Shown: positions 50,426-63,645, counted from the stretch's first letter. The stretch is 64,000 bases of DNA from Paraburkholderia sp. BCC1885 (GCF_900996235.1 NZ_CAAJGM010000044.1:124001-188000); one strand, 5' to 3'. Made by a program: numbers and translations. Notes: a model not told the origin generated them from the sequence alone.

Positions 50426-52273
50426 CTAATCGGCGCTCACGACTGCCAGCAATTCCCAGCCGAAGCGGTCCAGTTTTCGCGCACCCATGCCAGGGATACC
50501 GCGCAAATCCTCGATCGAGCCGGGACCGTTGCGGGCGATCTCCGCCAGCGTGGCGTCGTGGAAGATGACGTAGGCCGGCACGCCGTCGGTCTTCGCGGTT
50601 TCGGTGCGCCAGGCGCGCAGCCGGTCCCAGCGGGCGCGTTCGCGCGGGCCCATGCCGACGGTCGGATCCGCGCGCTCACTCGTGCGGGCCGACGACTGCC
50701 GCGTGCGTGTCGGCTTCACGTAGCGGCGCATGGTCACGTTCTGCTCGCCTTTGAGCACCGGCTTGCTGGCCTCGGTCAGCACCAGCGAGCCAAAACCCTC
50801 ATGGTCGACCGTCAGGTAGCCGAACGCCACGAGCTGGCGAAAGATGGCGCGCCATTCCGGCTCGCCGAGCGCGGCGCCAATGCCGAAGGTAGTGAGCTTC
50901 TCGTGCCCGCGTTGCAGGATCTTCTCGCTGCGGTTGCCGCGCAAAATGTCGATCAGGTGCCCGGCGCCGAAATGGAATCCGCTCGCACGCCGCGCGCGGA
51001 ACACGCAGGACAGCGCCATTTGCGCTTCCCGTGTGGCGTCCCACGTGGCCGGCGGTTCGAGGCAGGTATCGCAATTGCCGCACGGCTGGCTCGTTTCACC
51101 GAAATAGTTGAGCAGACGCACGCGGCGACATGTCGCGGCTTCGCACAGGCCGAGCAGCGCGTCGAGTTTGCCGGTCTGCACGCGTTTGTGGGCGTCGTCG
51201 GCGTCGGACTCGTCGATCATCTTGCGCTGCTGCACGACGTCGCCGAGCCCATACGCCATCCACGCGTTGGCCGGCATGCCGTCGCGGCCGGCGCGGCCGG
51301 TTTCCTGGTAATACCCTTCCACACTCTTCGGCAAGTCGAGGTGGGCGACGAAGCGCACGTCCGGTTTGTCGATGCCCATACCGAAGGCAATCGTCGCGCA
51401 CATCACGACTCCCTCCTCGCGCTGGAACATCTCCTGATGCTTCTGGCGAATCTCGAACTCCATACCAGCGTGATACGGCAGCGCGTGCATACCCTTTTCT
51501 TTGAGCCACTCCGCGGTTTCTTCGACCTTGCGGCGCGACAGGCAATACACCACGCCGGCGTCGGTCGTGCCGTCCGGTCGCGTATGCTCGGCGCGAATGA
51601 AGTCGAGCAACTGGGTGCGCGCATTGTCCTTTTCGACGATGCGATAGCGGATGTTCGGGCGGTCGAAGCTCGAAACGAACACGCGGGCGTCGTCCAGCGC
51701 CAGCCGGTGAATGATCTCGTCACGCGTGATGGCGTCCGCCGTTGCCGTGAGCGCAATGCGCGGCACGTTCGGAAAGCGTTCGTGCAGCACCGACAGCTGA
51801 ATGTACTCAGGCCGGAAGTCATGCCCCCATTGCGACACGCAATGCGCTTCGTCGATCGCGAACAGGCCAATGCGCGTGCGCTCCAGCAATTCCTGGAAAC
51901 GCGACGTCATCAACCGTTCCGGCGCGACATACAACAGATCGATCTCGCCTTCACGTAACGCGCGCTCGGTTGCAGCGGCTTCGGCGCCCGAGAGCGTGGA
52001 ATTGAGATAAGCCGCCCGCACGCCGACTTCCTTGAGCGCCGCGACCTGATCCTGCATCAGCGCGATCAAGGGCGAGACCACAATGCCGGCGCCCAGGCCT
52101 GCCTCGCGCCGCACCAGAGACGGAATCTGGTAACACAGCGACTTGCCGCCGCCGGTGGGCATCAGCACGAGACAATCTCCGCCGCCGGCGACGTGTTCAA
52201 CAATTTCGCCCTGCTGACCTCGAAACGCGGGATAGCCGAATACTTCGTTGAGGATCTGGAGCGGACGGGACAT
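50426..52273 (-). CDS. recQ: ATP-dependent DNA helicase RecQ
   Basis: 615 aa. Walker [12 protein letters not shown] (K44), DEAH box [18 protein letters not shown], motif [15 protein letters not shown], the zinc-binding cysteines in the RQC part ([12 protein letters not shown], then CGNCDTC) and a complete HRDC domain (about 540-615, with [17 protein letters not shown]). It is a 3'-5' helicase acting in the RecFOR pathway and fork repair. It is placed between rpoC and the str operon, in the same direction, but isolated by the rpoC terminator on one side and the str promoter on the other. Confidence 0.97.
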   Translation of the reverse strand: MSRPLQILNEVFGYPAFRGQQGEIVEHVAGGGDCLVLMPTGGGKSLCYQIPSLVRREAGLGAGIVVSPLIALMQDQVAALKEVGVRAAYLNSTLSGAEAAATERALREGEIDLLYVAPERLMTSRFQELLERTRIGLFAIDEAHCVSQWGHDFRPEYIQLSVLHERFPNVPRIALTATADAITRDEIIHRLALDDARVFVSSFDRPNIRYRIVEKDNARTQLLDFIRAEHTRPDGTTDAGVVYCLSRRKVEETAEWLKEKGMHALPYHAGMEFEIRQKHQEMFQREEGVVMCATIAFGMGIDKPDVRFVAHLDLPKSVEGYYQETGRAGRDGMPANAWMAYGLGDVVQQRKMIDESDADDAHKRVQTGKLDALLGLCEAATCRRVRLLNYFGETSQPCGNCDTCLEPPATWDATREAQMALSCVFRARRASGFHFGAGHLIDILRGNRSEKILQRGHEKLTTFGIGAALGEPEWRAIFRQLVAFGYLTVDHEGFGSLVLTEASKPVLKGEQNVTMRRYVKPTRTRQSSARTSERADPTVGMGPRERARWDRLRAWRTETAKTDGVPAYVIFHDATLAEIARNGPGSIEDLRGIPGMGARKLDRFGWELLAVVSAD

Positions 52274-52461
52274 GAATTTGAGAGAAGCAGCGTGAAGCCG
52301 GTGACACGAATTTTACCAACGCATTCGCGCTGCGCCCGTGCTTTCCCGCAATGTTAGTCAATCGGCCTATAAATCGGCTCACAAACCGGTGCAAAAAAGC
52401 GCGATAAGAACGATCGCGGCGCGGCGGACAGAAGCAAGCGGCAAAGCACAAACGCCTGTCG

Positions 52462-52493
52462 AAAAAAAAGCCGCTCAGTCGAAACTGAGCGGC
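52462..52493 (-). terminator. Terminator after rpoC
   Basis: A perfect 10-bp stem GCCGCTCAGT / ACTGAGCGGC with loop CGAA (TTCG on the transcript), followed leftward by eight T. It lies 41 bases past the rpoC stop. The rest of 52274-52461 must contain the recQ promoter; no clear hexamers were found. Confidence 0.95.
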
Positions 52494-52534
52494 TTCGGTA
52501 GCGGTTGAGTTCAAGCGGCTTGCGCCGCCAGAAC

Positions 52535-55500
52535 TTATTCGCCTGAGTGTTGCTGTTCGGCGGCCGGCGTTTCCGGCGTACCGAATTCGAACGACTCTTC
52601 CGCTGCGATCTGATCGAAACGCTCGCGGTCGGACAGTTCCTTGCTCTTGCGTGCCTTGTGGAACGCGAGACCCGTACCGGCCGGAATCAGACGGCCGACG
52701 ATCACGTTTTCCTTCAGACCGCGCAGATCGTCGCGCTTGCCCATGATCGCCGCTTCGGTCAGCACGCGGGTCGTTTCCTGGAACGATGCCGCAGAGATGA
52801 ACGAGTCGGTCGACAGCGACGCCTTCGTGATACCGAGCAAGACGTTTTCGTACGTTGCCGGACGCTTGTCTTCCGCGATCATACGGTCGTTCTCGTCGAG
52901 CATATCCGACCGCTCGACCTGTTCGCCCGGGATGAAACGCGTATCGCCGTTGTCCGTAATCTGCACGCGGCGCAGCATCTGACGAACAATCACTTCAATG
53001 TGCTTGTCGTTGATCTTCACGCCTTGCAGACGGTACACGTCCTGCACTTCGTCCACGATGTAACGCGACAGCGCTTCGACGCCCTGCAAACGCAGGATGT
53101 CGTGCGGATCCGCCGGCCCGTCGACAATCATTTCGCCCTTGTTGACGACCTGACCATCGTGCACCAGAACCTGCTTTTCCTTCGCAATCAGGAACTCGTG
53201 CTGGTTGCCCTCGAGGTCCGTGATAACGAGACGCTGCTTGCCCTTCGTGTCCTTACCGAACGACGTCGTACCCGTGACTTCCGCCAGGATACCTGCGTCC
53301 TTCGGCGAACGTGCTTCGAACAGTTCCGCCACACGCGGCAGACCGCCGGTAATGTCACGCGTCTTCTGCGATTCGGTCGGGATACGTGCGAGCACTTCAC
53401 CCACCTGCACCTGCTGACCATCCTTCACGGTGATCAGAGCGCCGACCTGGAAGCCGATCTGCACCGAGTGCTCGGTGTTCGGGATCTTGACTTCTTCACC
53501 GCTCGCATCGAGCAGCTTGACCTGCGGACGCACCGTCTTCGAAGCCTGCGAACCGCGGCGCTTCACGTCGATCACGACCAGCGTCGAGAGACCCGTCACA
53601 TCGTCGATCTGCTTGGCAACCGTCACGCCTTCTTCGACGTTTTCGAACTTCACCGTACCACCGTACTCGGTGATGATCGGACGCGTCATCGGATCCCACG
53701 TCGCCAGTTGCGTGCCGGCCTTGATCTGCGCGCCGTCCAGTTGCAACAGCGTCGCGCCATACGGCACCTTGTGACGTTCACGCTCACGGCCGTGGTCGTC
53801 GGTGATCATCGCTTCGCCCGAACGCGAGATGACGATCTGCTCGCCCTTCGCGTTCGTGACGTAACGCATCGTCGCCGTGAAACGAACCGTACCGTTCGAC
53901 TTGGCTTCGATCGACGAGGCCACTGCCGCACGCGATGCCGCACCACCGATGTGGAACGTACGCATCGTCAGCTGCGTGCCCGGTTCACCGATCGACTGGG
54001 CAGCAATCACGCCCACTGCCTCGCCGACGTTGACCGACGAGCCGCGGCCCAGGTCGCGGCCGTAGCAGGCTGCGCACAGACCGTAACGCGTTTCGCAGGT
54101 GAGCGGCGTGCGCACGCGCACTTCGTCGATGCCGAGGCGTTCGATTTCTTCGACCGCGTCTTCGTCGAGCAAGGTGCCCGCTTCGTACAGCGTTTCCTGC
54201 GATTCCGGATTAACGACGTCAGCCACAGCCACTCGACCCAAGATACGGTCACGCAGCGCTTCGACGACTTCACCGCCTTCGACCAACGCCTTCATGGCGA
54301 CGCCGTTCGACGTACCGCAATCGTCTTCGACCACCACCAGATCCTGCGTCACGTCCACGAGACGACGCGTCAGGTAACCCGAGTTTGCCGTCTTCAGTGC
54401 CGTATCAGCCAGACCCTTACGTGCGCCGTGGGTCGAGATGAAGTACTGCAACACGTTCAGGCCTTCGCGGAAGTTCGCCGTAATCGGCGTCTCGATGATC
54501 GAGCCGTCCGGCTTCGCCATCAGGCCCCGCATACCGGCCAGCTGACGAATCTGAACCGCGGAACCCCGCGCGCCCGAGTCGGCCATCATGTAGATGGAGT
54601 TGAACGACTCCTGACGCGTCTGGTTGCCGTCGCGATCGACCACCGGCTCCGTCGAGAGCTGTTCCATCATCGCCTTGCCGACCGCTTCCGACGTTGCCGA
54701 CCAGATGTCGACCACGTTGTTGTAGCGCTCTTGCGAGGTGACGAGACCCGACATGTACTGACGGTCGTATTCCTTCACCTTCTTCGCGGCGTCGCCGACG
54801 ATCTGTTCTTTCTGCGGCGGCACGAGCATGTCGTCCACGCAGATCGAAATACCGGCGCGCGTGGCCAGACGAAAACCCGACTGCATCAACTGGTCGGCGA
54901 AAATCACCGTTTCGCGCAGACCGCACTTGCGGAATGCGGTGTTGATGAGGCGCGAGATTTCCTTCTTCTTCAGCGGCTTGTTCAGCACCGAGAACGGCAA
55001 GCCCGGCGGCAGAATTTCCGAGAGGATCGAACGGCCGACGGTCGTCGCATACAGCGTGATCTTCGGCACGAACTTCGGCGCGCCTTCCGACGTGTCTTCG
55101 TTGTGGACCATTTCCGTGATCCGCACGTTGACGCGCGAGGCCAGCTCGACTTCCTTGTTCTCGTAAGCACGCAGCGCTTCCGAGACGCCCGTGAACGTCA
55201 GGCCTTCGCCCTTGGCGTTCACTGCTTCGCGGGTCGCGTAGTACAGACCGAGCACGATATCCTGCGACGGCACGATCGACGGATCGCCGTTGGCCGGGAA
55301 CAGGATGTTGTTCGACGCCAGCATCAGCGTGCGCGCTTCCATCTGCGCTTCGAGCGACAGCGGCACGTGGACAGCCATCTGGTCACCGTCGAAGTCGGCG
55401 TTGAACGCCGCGCAAACGAGCGGGTGCAGCTGGATTGCCTTACCTTCGATCAGCACCGGCTCGAAAGCCTGAATGCCAAGACGGTGCAGCGTCGGCGCAC

Positions 55501-56773
55501 GGTTCAGCATGACCGGATGTTCGCGGATCACCTCTTCGAGGATGTCCCACACCACCGGCGTCTGGTTCTCGACTTCCTTCTTCGCAGCCTTGATGGTGGT
55601 AGCGACACCCATCACTTCGAGCTTGTTGAAGATGAACGGCTTGAACAGTTCGAGCGCCATCAGCTTCGGCAGACCGCACTGATGCAGCTTGAGCGTCGGG
55701 CCGACCACGATCACCGAACGGCCCGAGTAGTCCACGCGCTTACCGAGCAGGTTTTGACGGAAACGACCGCCCTTACCCTTGATCATGTCAGCGAGCGACT
55801 TCAGCGGACGCTTGTTCGCGCCGGTCATGGCCTTACCACGACGGCCGTTATCGAGCAGCGAATCGACGGCTTCCTGCAGCATCCGCTTTTCGTTGCGAAC
55901 GATGATTTCAGGCGCCTTCAGTTCGAGCAGACGCTTCAACCGGTTGTTACGGTTGATCACGCGGCGATACAGGTCGTTCAGGTCCGACGTCGCGAAACGG
56001 CCGCCGTCCAGCGGCACCAGCGGACGCAGTTCCGGCGGCAGCACCGGCAGCACTTCGAGCACCATCCAGTCAGGCTTGATGCCCGAACGCTGGAAAGCCT
56101 CGAGCACCTTCAGGCGCTTCGCGTACTTCTTGATCTTCGCTTCCGAACCCGTGTTCTTGAGTTCGGTGCGCAGCATCTCGACCTGCTCGTCGATGTTGAT
56201 CGCGCGCAGCAGTTCGCGCACGCCTTCCGCGCCCATCTCGGCACGGAATTCGTCACCGTACTCTTCGACCTTGTTGTAGTAATCCTCTTCCGTCATGATC
56301 TGCCGCGCTTTCAGCGGCGTCATGCCCGGATCGATCACCACGTAGGCTTCGAAGTACAGCACGCGTTCGATGTCGCGCAGCGTCATGTCGAGCACCATGC
56401 CCAGACGCGACGGCAGCGACTTCAGGAACCAGATGTGCGCAACCGGCGAGGCCAGTTCGATGTGGCCCATCCGTTCGCGACGCACCTTCGCCAGCGTGAC
56501 TTCAACGCCGCACTTCTCGCAGATCACGCCACGGTGCTTCAGGCGCTTGTACTTGCCGCACAGGCATTCGTAGTCCTTGATCGGCCCGAAAATCTTCGCG
56601 CAGAACAGACCATCACGTTCCGGCTTGAACGTCCGGTAGTTGATGGTTTCCGGCTTCTTCACTTCGCCGAACGACCACGAACGGATCTTGTCCGGCGATG
56701 CCAGACCGATCTTGATTGCGTCAAAAACTTCTTCTTGTTGGACTTGCTTGAATAGATCGAGCAGAGCTTTCAT
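52535..56773 (-). CDS. rpoC: RNA polymerase beta' subunit
   Basis: 1412 aa, close to the 1407 of E. coli. The N-terminal zinc ribbon reads [20 protein letters not shown], the catalytic Mg-binding loop [12 protein letters not shown] is intact, and the bridge helix/trigger-loop region ([19 protein letters not shown], later [16 protein letters not shown]) and second zinc site ([16 protein letters not shown]) follow. It forms the catalytic clamp half of RNA polymerase. It starts 21 bases after rpoB. Confidence 0.98.
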   Translation of the reverse strand: MKALLDLFKQVQQEEVFDAIKIGLASPDKIRSWSFGEVKKPETINYRTFKPERDGLFCAKIFGPIKDYECLCGKYKRLKHRGVICEKCGVEVTLAKVRRERMGHIELASPVAHIWFLKSLPSRLGMVLDMTLRDIERVLYFEAYVVIDPGMTPLKARQIMTEEDYYNKVEEYGDEFRAEMGAEGVRELLRAINIDEQVEMLRTELKNTGSEAKIKKYAKRLKVLEAFQRSGIKPDWMVLEVLPVLPPELRPLVPLDGGRFATSDLNDLYRRVINRNNRLKRLLELKAPEIIVRNEKRMLQEAVDSLLDNGRRGKAMTGANKRPLKSLADMIKGKGGRFRQNLLGKRVDYSGRSVIVVGPTLKLHQCGLPKLMALELFKPFIFNKLEVMGVATTIKAAKKEVENQTPVVWDILEEVIREHPVMLNRAPTLHRLGIQAFEPVLIEGKAIQLHPLVCAAFNADFDGDQMAVHVPLSLEAQMEARTLMLASNNILFPANGDPSIVPSQDIVLGLYYATREAVNAKGEGLTFTGVSEALRAYENKEVELASRVNVRITEMVHNEDTSEGAPKFVPKITLYATTVGRSILSEILPPGLPFSVLNKPLKKKEISRLINTAFRKCGLRETVIFADQLMQSGFRLATRAGISICVDDMLVPPQKEQIVGDAAKKVKEYDRQYMSGLVTSQERYNNVVDIWSATSEAVGKAMMEQLSTEPVVDRDGNQTRQESFNSIYMMADSGARGSAVQIRQLAGMRGLMAKPDGSIIETPITANFREGLNVLQYFISTHGARKGLADTALKTANSGYLTRRLVDVTQDLVVVEDDCGTSNGVAMKALVEGGEVVEALRDRILGRVAVADVVNPESQETLYEAGTLLDEDAVEEIERLGIDEVRVRTPLTCETRYGLCAACYGRDLGRGSSVNVGEAVGVIAAQSIGEPGTQLTMRTFHIGGAASRAAVASSIEAKSNGTVRFTATMRYVTNAKGEQIVISRSGEAMITDDHGRERERHKVPYGATLLQLDGAQIKAGTQLATWDPMTRPIITEYGGTVKFENVEEGVTVAKQIDDVTGLSTLVVIDVKRRGSQASKTVRPQVKLLDASGEEVKIPNTEHSVQIGFQVGALITVKDGQQVQVGEVLARIPTESQKTRDITGGLPRVAELFEARSPKDAGILAEVTGTTSFGKDTKGKQRLVITDLEGNQHEFLIAKEKQVLVHDGQVVNKGEMIVDGPADPHDILRLQGVEALSRYIVDEVQDVYRLQGVKINDKHIEVIVRQMLRRVQITDNGDTRFIPGEQVERSDMLDENDRMIAEDKRPATYENVLLGITKASLSTDSFISAASFQETTRVLTEAAIMGKRDDLRGLKENVIVGRLIPAGTGLAFHKARKSKELSDRERFDQIAAEESFEFGTPETPAAEQQHSGE

Positions 56774-56794
56774 TGCCTTCTCTCCGTAGTCCGA

Positions 56795-59700
56795 TTAGTT
56801 GCGGTCGAGGTCGATATCGATACCGAGCGAGCGGATTTCCTTCACCAACACGTTGAAGGATTCCGGCATGCCTGCATCGATCACGTGATCGCCCTTGACC
56901 AGGTTCTCATAGACCTTGGTCCGGCCAGTCACGTCGTCCGACTTCACCGTCAGCATTTCCTGCAGCACGTACGATGCGCCGTACGCTTCGAGCGCCCACA
57001 CTTCCATTTCACCGAAACGCTGGCCACCGAACTGCGCCTTACCGCCCAACGGCTGCTGCGTCACGAGCGAGTACGGGCCCGTGGAACGCGCGTGCATCTT
57101 GTCGTCGACCAGGTGGTGCAGTTTCAGGTAGTGCATGTAGCCGACCGTGACCGTGCGTTCGAACATCTCGCCGGTGCGGCCGTCGTACAGGCGAACCTGG
57201 TTCTTCGACGGCGTCATGCCGAGCTGCTTCGCGATGTCGTCCGGGAAGGCCAGATCCAGCGCGCGCGACATTTCTTCTTCCGTCGCACCGTCGAACACCG
57301 GCGTGGCAAACGGAACGCCTTCGCGCAGGTTCTTCGCCAGTTCGACGATTTCGTCGTCCGTGAAGCTGTCCAGCTCTTCAGCGCGGCCCGACTCGTTGTA
57401 GATCTTGGTCAGGAAGGCGCGCAGTTCTTCGATCTTCGCCTGACGTTGCAGCATTTCGCCGATACGCCAGCCGAGACCCTTCGCGGCCCAACCCAGATGC
57501 ACTTCGAGAACCTGACCCACGTTCATCCGCGACGGCACGCCGAGCGGATTCAGCACGACGTCAGCCGGACGGCCATCGGCCATGTACGGCATGTCTTCGA
57601 TCGGAACGATCTTCGACACCACACCCTTGTTACCGTGACGGCCGGCCATCTTGTCGCCAGGCTGCAGGCGACGCTTGACTGCCAGATACACCTTGACCAT
57701 CTTCAGCACGCCCGGCGGCAGTTCGTCGCCCTGGGTGAGCTTCTTGCGCTTTTCTTCGAACGCCAGGTCGAACTGGTGACGCTTCTGTTCGATCGAGTCC
57801 TTGATGGCTTCGAGCTGCGCTGCTGCTTCTTCGTCCGCGAGGCGGATGTCGAACCAGTGGTAGTGATCCAGATCTTGCAGGTAAGCCTGGTCGATCTTGG
57901 TACCCTTCGCGAGCTTCTTCGGGCCACCGTTGGCAACCTTGCCGTCCAGCATACGTGCGAGACGCTGGAACGCGTCGCCTTCCACGATACGCAGCTGGTC
58001 GTTCAGGTCGAGGCGATAGCGCTTCAGTTCATCGTCGATGATCTGCTGGGCACGCTTGTCGCGCTGGATGCCTTCACGCGTAAACACTTGAACGTCGATG
58101 ACCGTGCCGCTCATGCCCGACGGCACGCGCAGCGACGTGTCCTTCACGTCCGAAGCCTTTTCACCGAAGATCGCGCGCAGCAGCTTTTCTTCCGGCGTCA
58201 GTTGGGTTTCACCCTTCGGCGTCACCTTACCGACCAGCACGTCGCCTGCTTCGACTTCAGCGCCGATGTAGACGATGCCCGACTCGTCGAGACGGCCGAG
58301 TTGCACTTCAGCCAGGTTCGAGATGTCGCGCGTGATTTCTTCCGGTCCAAGCTTCGTATCGCGAGCAACGACGTTCAGTTCTTCGATGTGGATCGAGGTG
58401 TAGCGGTCGTCAGCAACCACCTTCTCCGAGATCAAGATCGAGTCTTCGAAGTTGTAGCCGTTCCACGGCATGAACGCGACCAGCATGTTCTGGCCGAGAG
58501 CCAGTTCGCCGAGATCGGTCGATGCACCGTCAGCCAGCACGTCGCCGCGCGACACGATGTCGCCGACCTTCACGATCGGGCGCTGGTTGATGTTCGTGTT
58601 CTGGTTCGAACGCGTGTACTTGATCAGGTTGTAGATGTCCACGCCGACGTCGCCGGCAGCGGCTTCATCGTCGTTCACGCGGATCACCATACGGCCTGCG
58701 TCGACGTAATCCACCACGCCACCGCGGAATGCCTGAACCGTCGTACCCGAGTCGACTGCCACCGTACGTTCGATACCGGTACCGACCACGGCCTTCTCAG
58801 GACGCAGACACGGCACAGCCTGACGCTGCATGTTCGAGCCCATCAACGCGCGGTTCGCGTCATCGTGCTCGAGGAACGGAATCAGCGAAGCAGCGACCGA
58901 AACGATCTGCGACGGCGCCACGTCCATGTACTGAATGCGGTCCGGCGTAACCATCAGCGTTTCGCCTGCTTCACGCGACGACACCAGTTCGTCGGTCAGC
59001 GAGCCGTCAGCAGCCACCGCCGCGTTCGCCTGAGCGATCACGTAACGGCCTTCTTCGATCGCCGACAGATAGTCGATCTGATCCGTCACCTTGCTGTCCA
59101 CCACCTTGCGATACGGCGTTTCGAGGAAGCCGTATTCGTTCAGGTGCGCGTACAGAGCGAGCGAGTTGATCAGGCCGATGTTCGGACCTTCCGGCGTTTC
59201 AATCGGGCACACACGGCCATAGTGGGTCGGGTGCACGTCGCGGACTTCAAAGCCAGCGCGCTCACGGGTCAAACCGCCCGGGCCAAGAGCCGAAACACGG
59301 CGCTTGTGGGTGATTTCCGAGAGCGGGTTGGTCTGGTCCATAAACTGCGACAGCTGCGACGAACCGAAGAACTCGCGGATCGCCGACGAAATCGGCTTCG
59401 AGTTGATCAGGTCGTGCGGCATCAGGTTTTCGCTTTCAGCCTGACCCAGACGTTCCTTCACGGCGCGTTCGACACGCACGAGACCGGCGCGGAACTGGTT
59501 TTCCGCCAGTTCGCCGACACAACGCACACGACGGTTGCCCAAGTGGTCGATGTCGTCCACTTCGCCCTTGCCGTTACGCAGCTCGACCAGGATCTTGATC
59601 GTGGCGAGGATGTCGTCGTCCTGCAGCGTCATCGGACCGACGATTTCGTCGCGGCCGACACGGCGGTTGAACTTCATACGACCCACCTTGGACAGGTCGT

Positions 59701-60901
59701 AGGCGTCTTCGCTGTAGAACAGACGGTTGAACAGCGCCTCGACCGCTTCTTCGGTCGGCGGTTCGCCCGGACGCATCATGCGGTAGATCGCGATGCGAGC
59801 GGCCATCTTGTCGGCAGTTTCGTCGATACGCAGCGTCGAGGAGATGTACGGACCTTGATCCAGATCGTTCGTGTAGAGCGTCTGGATGTCCTTGATCTTC
59901 GCTTCACGCAGCTTTTCGAGAACCGTTTCGGTGATTTCGTCGTTCGCGTTGGCGATGACTTCACCCGTATCGCCGTCAACGACGTTCTTCGCCAACGTGC
60001 GGCCGAGCAGATAGTCTTCCGGCACCGAGATGAACTTCGTCTTCGCGTTTTCGAGGTCGCGAATGTGCTTGGCGTTGATCCGCTTGTCCTTCTGCACGAT
60101 CACGTTACCGTCACGGTCCGTGATGTCGAAACGCGCGACTTCACCACGCAGACGCTCCGGCACGAATTCCATCTGCGCGCCTTCCGGCATCAGCGTGAAA
60201 TTGTCGAACACGAAGAAGTTGGCGAGGATCTGTTCCGGCGTGAGGCCAATGGCTTTCAGCAGGATCGTGACCGGCATCTTGCGGCGGCGGTCGACGCGGA
60301 AATACAGCACGTCCTTCGGATCGAATTCGAAGTCGAGCCACGAACCACGGTAAGGGATGATACGTGCCGAAAACAGCAGCTTGCCCGAGCTATGCGTCTT
60401 GCCCTTGTCGTGTTCGAAGAACACGCCAGGCGAGCGGTGCAGTTGCGAAACGATCACGCGTTCCGTGCCGTTGATGACGAACGAACCCGTCGGCGTCATG
60501 AGCGGAATTTCGCCCATGTACACTTCCTGTTCCTTCACTTCCTTGACGACCGGCTTGCTCGGCGATTCCTTGTCGAGCAGCACCAGGCGCACCTTCGCGC
60601 GCAGTGCCGAGCAGTACGTCAAACCGCGCTGCTGACATTCCTTGATGTTGAATGCCGGCGGCGACAGCATGTAGCTGACGAACTCGAGACGGGCGAAGCC
60701 GTTATGAGAAACGATGGGGAAAACGGACGTAAACGCCGCTTGCAGGCCTTCCGGCTTGCGTTGCGTCGAAGACGTGTCGGCTTGCAGAAACGTGCTGAAT
60801 GATTCAAGCTGGGTAGCCAGCAGGAAAGGTACTTGGTGAACGATGGGGCGCTTCGCAAAACTCTTACGAATGCGCTTCTTCTCGGTGAAGGAATATTGCA
60901 T
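56795..60901 (-). CDS. rpoB: RNA polymerase beta subunit
   Basis: 1368 aa (1342 in E. coli). Starts [19 protein letters not shown]. The rifampicin pocket reads [22 protein letters not shown] followed by SALGPGG, the sensitive-type sequence. The C-terminal part has [17 protein letters not shown] and [19 protein letters not shown], which join beta'. The 369-base gap before it (60902-61270, towards rplL) holds a terminator-like hairpin. Confidence 0.98.
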   Translation of the reverse strand: MQYSFTEKKRIRKSFAKRPIVHQVPFLLATQLESFSTFLQADTSSTQRKPEGLQAAFTSVFPIVSHNGFARLEFVSYMLSPPAFNIKECQQRGLTYCSALRAKVRLVLLDKESPSKPVVKEVKEQEVYMGEIPLMTPTGSFVINGTERVIVSQLHRSPGVFFEHDKGKTHSSGKLLFSARIIPYRGSWLDFEFDPKDVLYFRVDRRRKMPVTILLKAIGLTPEQILANFFVFDNFTLMPEGAQMEFVPERLRGEVARFDITDRDGNVIVQKDKRINAKHIRDLENAKTKFISVPEDYLLGRTLAKNVVDGDTGEVIANANDEITETVLEKLREAKIKDIQTLYTNDLDQGPYISSTLRIDETADKMAARIAIYRMMRPGEPPTEEAVEALFNRLFYSEDAYDLSKVGRMKFNRRVGRDEIVGPMTLQDDDILATIKILVELRNGKGEVDDIDHLGNRRVRCVGELAENQFRAGLVRVERAVKERLGQAESENLMPHDLINSKPISSAIREFFGSSQLSQFMDQTNPLSEITHKRRVSALGPGGLTRERAGFEVRDVHPTHYGRVCPIETPEGPNIGLINSLALYAHLNEYGFLETPYRKVVDSKVTDQIDYLSAIEEGRYVIAQANAAVAADGSLTDELVSSREAGETLMVTPDRIQYMDVAPSQIVSVAASLIPFLEHDDANRALMGSNMQRQAVPCLRPEKAVVGTGIERTVAVDSGTTVQAFRGGVVDYVDAGRMVIRVNDDEAAAGDVGVDIYNLIKYTRSNQNTNINQRPIVKVGDIVSRGDVLADGASTDLGELALGQNMLVAFMPWNGYNFEDSILISEKVVADDRYTSIHIEELNVVARDTKLGPEEITRDISNLAEVQLGRLDESGIVYIGAEVEAGDVLVGKVTPKGETQLTPEEKLLRAIFGEKASDVKDTSLRVPSGMSGTVIDVQVFTREGIQRDKRAQQIIDDELKRYRLDLNDQLRIVEGDAFQRLARMLDGKVANGGPKKLAKGTKIDQAYLQDLDHYHWFDIRLADEEAAAQLEAIKDSIEQKRHQFDLAFEEKRKKLTQGDELPPGVLKMVKVYLAVKRRLQPGDKMAGRHGNKGVVSKIVPIEDMPYMADGRPADVVLNPLGVPSRMNVGQVLEVHLGWAAKGLGWRIGEMLQRQAKIEELRAFLTKIYNESGRAEELDSFTDDEIVELAKNLREGVPFATPVFDGATEEEMSRALDLAFPDDIAKQLGMTPSKNQVRLYDGRTGEMFERTVTVGYMHYLKLHHLVDDKMHARSTGPYSLVTQQPLGGKAQFGGQRFGEMEVWALEAYGASYVLQEMLTVKSDDVTGRTKVYENLVKGDHVIDAGMPESFNVLVKEIRSLGIDIDLDRN

Positions 60902-61220
60902 ACGATCTCCGAATCACGGCGGGCATTGTTGTCGAGGCAGGATACCTTGATGAGACAACCCGAGTGTTCACCGACTGAGACCCGATGGCCGTCCGATGGC
61001 TTGAACGAGCCTAGAAGCTTGGTGGTTGGCCGCTACCAACCGCTGGCTGACGGCAGCGGATGCCTATGTTGCCCGCTACCCGACCAAACTTGCCTTCTGC
61101 AGTCGCTTCAGAAGACAAAGAGAATCGCCGGTCAATATTGCTGAAAGGCGGTTTTCTTTGGCCTCTGGGGTCACGCTTTTGCCGAAATGACCGTGCAAAA
61201 ACGTGGTTCCCACAAAGCAC

Positions 61221-61252
61221 AAAAAGGCCGGCGGTGGAAAACCGCCAGCCTT
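61221..61252 (-). terminator. Attenuator-type terminator between rplL and rpoB
   Basis: AAGGC-c-GGCGGT pairs with ACCGCC-a-GCCTT (11 bp, one mismatch) around GGAAA; leftward it ends TTTTTGTGCTTTG. It lies 19 bases past the rplL stop. In E. coli a partial terminator here lowers rpoBC expression relative to ribosomal proteins. The remaining 60902-61220 has no open frame or recognised promoter. Confidence 0.8.
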
Positions 61253-61270
61253 CGCACAGCGCGCCGAAAT

Positions 61271-61645
61271 TTACTTGATTTCAGCTTTCGCGCCGGCTTC
61301 TTCCAGCTTCTTCTTGGCTTCTTCAGCTGCAGCCTTCGGTACCGCTTCCTTAACAGGCTTCGGTGCACCGTCAACCAGATCCTTCGCTTCCTTCAGGCCG
61401 AGACCCGTCAGTTCGCGAACAGCCTTAATGACCGAAACCTTGTTCGCGCCGACTTCCGTCAGGTTGACCGTGAATTCGGTTTGTTCTTCAGCAGCAGCTG
61501 CAGCGCCGCCGCCTGCCGGGCCTGCCACTGCAACAGCAGCTGCCGACACGCCAAACTTTTCTTCGAACGCCTTGACGAGCTCGTTCAGTTCCAGAACCGA
61601 CATCGAGCTTACCGCTTCGAGGATGTCTTCTTTTGCGATTGCCAT
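61271..61645 (-). CDS. rplL: 50S ribosomal protein L7/L12
   Basis: 124 aa. N-terminal dimerisation helices ([38 protein letters not shown] in blocks), an Ala/Gly hinge (about 38-52) and the factor-binding C-terminal domain with [32 protein letters not shown]. Several dimers bind L10 to form the stalk that recruits translation GTPases. It starts 63 bases after rplJ. Confidence 0.98.
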   Translation of the reverse strand: MAIAKEDILEAVSSMSVLELNELVKAFEEKFGVSAAAVAVAGPAGGGAAAAAEEQTEFTVNLTEVGANKVSVIKAVRELTGLGLKEAKDLVDGAPKPVKEAVPKAAAEEAKKKLEEAGAKAEIK

Positions 61646-61708
61646 TTGAAATACTCCTAAATTGAATTCGGATACAGCCAGCGATCAATCACGCTCGGCT
61701 GATGTGCG

Positions 61709-62212
61709 TTACGCAGCGGTTTCTTCGCCTTGTTTCTTTTCTGCCAGCGCGGCCAGAGCGCGCGCGAAGCCGGAAACAGGTGCTTGCATAACGTACAACA
61801 GCTTGGAGAGCAGTTCTTCGCGGCTCGGGATGTTTGCCAGCGCTTGCACGCCAGCCTTGTCCATCACCTTGCCTTCGTAGGAACCAGCCTTGATGATCAA
61901 CTTGTCATTGGTTTTGCCGAAGTCGTTGACGACCTTGGCAGCAGCAATTGCATCTTCCGAGATGCCGTAGATCAGCGGACCAGTCATCTGCTCTGCCAGC
62001 GGAGCAAACGGGGTACCTTCGACAGCGCGACGCGCCAGCGTGTTTTTCAACACACGAAGGTAAACCTGTTGCTCACGCGCTTTCGCGCGCAGCTTGGTCA
62101 GATCGCCAACCGCGATTCCACGATACTCAGCCAGAACCACGGTCTGGGCTTTCGCGACTTGCGCGGCAACCTCAGCGACGACGGCCTGCTTGCTTTCTTT
62201 GTTAAGTGGCAC
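61709..62212 (-). CDS. rplJ: 50S ribosomal protein L10
   Basis: 167 aa from a GTG at 62212 ([19 protein letters not shown]), firmly supported by GGAGG 6 bases upstream; the 34 codons before it belong to the leader. The globular N domain binds L11-region rRNA, and the C-terminal helix ([27 protein letters not shown] in blocks) carries L7/L12 dimers. In E. coli L10-L12 represses this mRNA through the leader. Confidence 0.96.
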   Translation of the reverse strand: MPLNKESKQAVVAEVAAQVAKAQTVVLAEYRGIAVGDLTKLRAKAREQQVYLRVLKNTLARRAVEGTPFAPLAEQMTGPLIYGISEDAIAAAKVVNDFGKTNDKLIIKAGSYEGKVMDKAGVQALANIPSREELLSKLLYVMQAPVSGFARALAALAEKKQGEETAA

Positions 62213-62440
62213 GGTTAACCTCCAGATTCGATACACGCAGCGTGCGCCTTGTGTACCGCGTTCAATAACGGCGTCCGACCAGTCAGGAGTATTTCGACCG
62301 CCCGTTGCCCGCATTGCTGCGGACGACCAGCGGTTTCATCACTACAAAACCTTTCCGGGTTCGCCATCTGCGTTGGCTTTACATTAAGGGTCGGCCTACA
62401 TGCTGCTTCCCCGCCAACGGTCTTTGACAACCGGCCGCTC
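62213..62440 (-). promoter_or_regulatory. L10-type mRNA leader before rplJ
   Basis: The 302-base gap between rplA and rplJ lacks an open gene. On the minus strand CGTTGGC (62419-62413) pairs with GCCAACG (62377-62371), enclosing AGCAGCATGTAGGCC. It is followed by GCAGATGG-type conserved-looking sequence and further GC hairpins before GGAGG and the GTG. The position and general shape match the L10 leader, where L10-L12 binding blocks translation. The exact family match was not testable. Confidence 0.6.
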
Positions 62441-62514
62441 GATGCACACTGCCATCTTGCGACCGCCCAAAGCCCATAAAACCGCCCCGACTCACATCGA
62501 GGCGATGAAATCTA

Positions 62515-63213
62515 TTACTGTGCAGCGATCGTTGCCTGATCGACGCGAACACCCACGCCCATCGTGCTCGACAGCGCGACCTTACGCAGGTACACGCCCT
62601 TGCTCGTTGCCGGCTTCGCCTTTTGCAGCGCTTCGACGAGAGCGTTCAGGTTGCTGCGCAGAGCCGTCGGCTCGAACGAAGCGCGGCCGATGGTGGCGTG
62701 GATGATACCAGCCTTGTCGACACGGAATTGCACCTGACCAGCCTTGGCGTTCTTCACAGCCGTGGCGACGTCCGGCGTCACGGTGCCGACCTTCGGGTTA
62801 GGCATCAGGCCACGCGGGCCGAGGATCTGACCGAGCGTACCGACAACGCGCATCGTGTCCGGCGAAGCGATCACGATGTCGAAGTCCAGCTTGCCGGCCT
62901 TAACCTGTTCAGCCAGGTCTTCCATACCGACGACTTCGGCGCCGGCTGCACGAGCCTGCTCAGCCTTTTCACCCTGGGCGAACACAGCCACGCGGACCGA
63001 CTTACCGGTACCTGCCGGCAGCACGACCGAGCCACGAACCACTTGATCCGACTTCTTCGCGTCGATGCCGAGTTGCACGGAAACGTCGATCGATTCGTCG
63101 AACTTCGCGCTTGCGCACTCTTTCACGAGCGACAGCGCTTCGTCGATCGCATACAGCTTCTGGCGATCAACCTTGTTTGCAAATGCTTGCAGACGCTTCG
63201 AAAGCTTAGCCAT
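62515..63213 (-). CDS. rplA: 50S ribosomal protein L1
   Basis: 232 aa starting [19 protein letters not shown]. The two-domain fold has [34 protein letters not shown] in blocks and the RNA-binding [16 protein letters not shown]1 forms the mobile stalk at the E site, and in E. coli it represses rplKA translation. The ATG directly abuts the rplK stop. Confidence 0.98.
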   Translation of the reverse strand: MAKLSKRLQAFANKVDRQKLYAIDEALSLVKECASAKFDESIDVSVQLGIDAKKSDQVVRGSVVLPAGTGKSVRVAVFAQGEKAEQARAAGAEVVGMEDLAEQVKAGKLDFDIVIASPDTMRVVGTLGQILGPRGLMPNPKVGTVTPDVATAVKNAKAGQVQFRVDKAGIIHATIGRASFEPTALRSNLNALVEALQKAKPATSKGVYLRKVALSSTMGVGVRVDQATIAAQ

Positions 63214-63645
63214 TTACACGCCCTCCACGGTGATGCCCATCGAGCGGGCGCTACCAGCGATCGTACGGACCGCTGCATCCAGGTCAGCTGCCGTCAGATC
63301 GGGCATCTTGGCCTTGGCGATGTCTTCAGCTTGAGCGCGAGTGATCTTGCCGACCTTGTCGGTATGCGGCTTTGCCGAACCCTTGTCGATCTTCGCTGCC
63401 TTCTTGATCAGAACCGTAGCCGGCGGCGTCTTCAGAACGAACGTGAAGCTCTTGTCGGCGAACGCGGTGATCACGACCGGAATCGGCAGACCCGGTTCCA
63501 TTGCTTGAGTCTGCGCGTTGAACGCCTTGCAGAACTCCATGATGTTCAGGCCACGCTGGCCCAGTGCCGGACCGACCGGCGGCGACGGGTTGGCTTTACC
63601 TGCAGGAATCTGCAGCTTGATAAAGCCGATGATTTTCTTTGCCAT
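63214..63645 (-). CDS. rplK: 50S ribosomal protein L11
   Basis: 143 aa from the ATG at 63645 ([32 protein letters not shown] in blocks). The Pro-rich N domain and the C-terminal rRNA-binding domain ([21 protein letters not shown], then [13 protein letters not shown]) are complete. It is at the base of the stalk, needed for stringent RelA activation, and is the site of thiopeptide action in this family. Confidence 0.98.
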   Translation of the reverse strand: MAKKIIGFIKLQIPAGKANPSPPVGPALGQRGLNIMEFCKAFNAQTQAMEPGLPIPVVITAFADKSFTFVLKTPPATVLIKKAAKIDKGSAKPHTDKVGKITRAQAEDIAKAKMPDLTAADLDAAVRTIAGSARSMGITVEGV

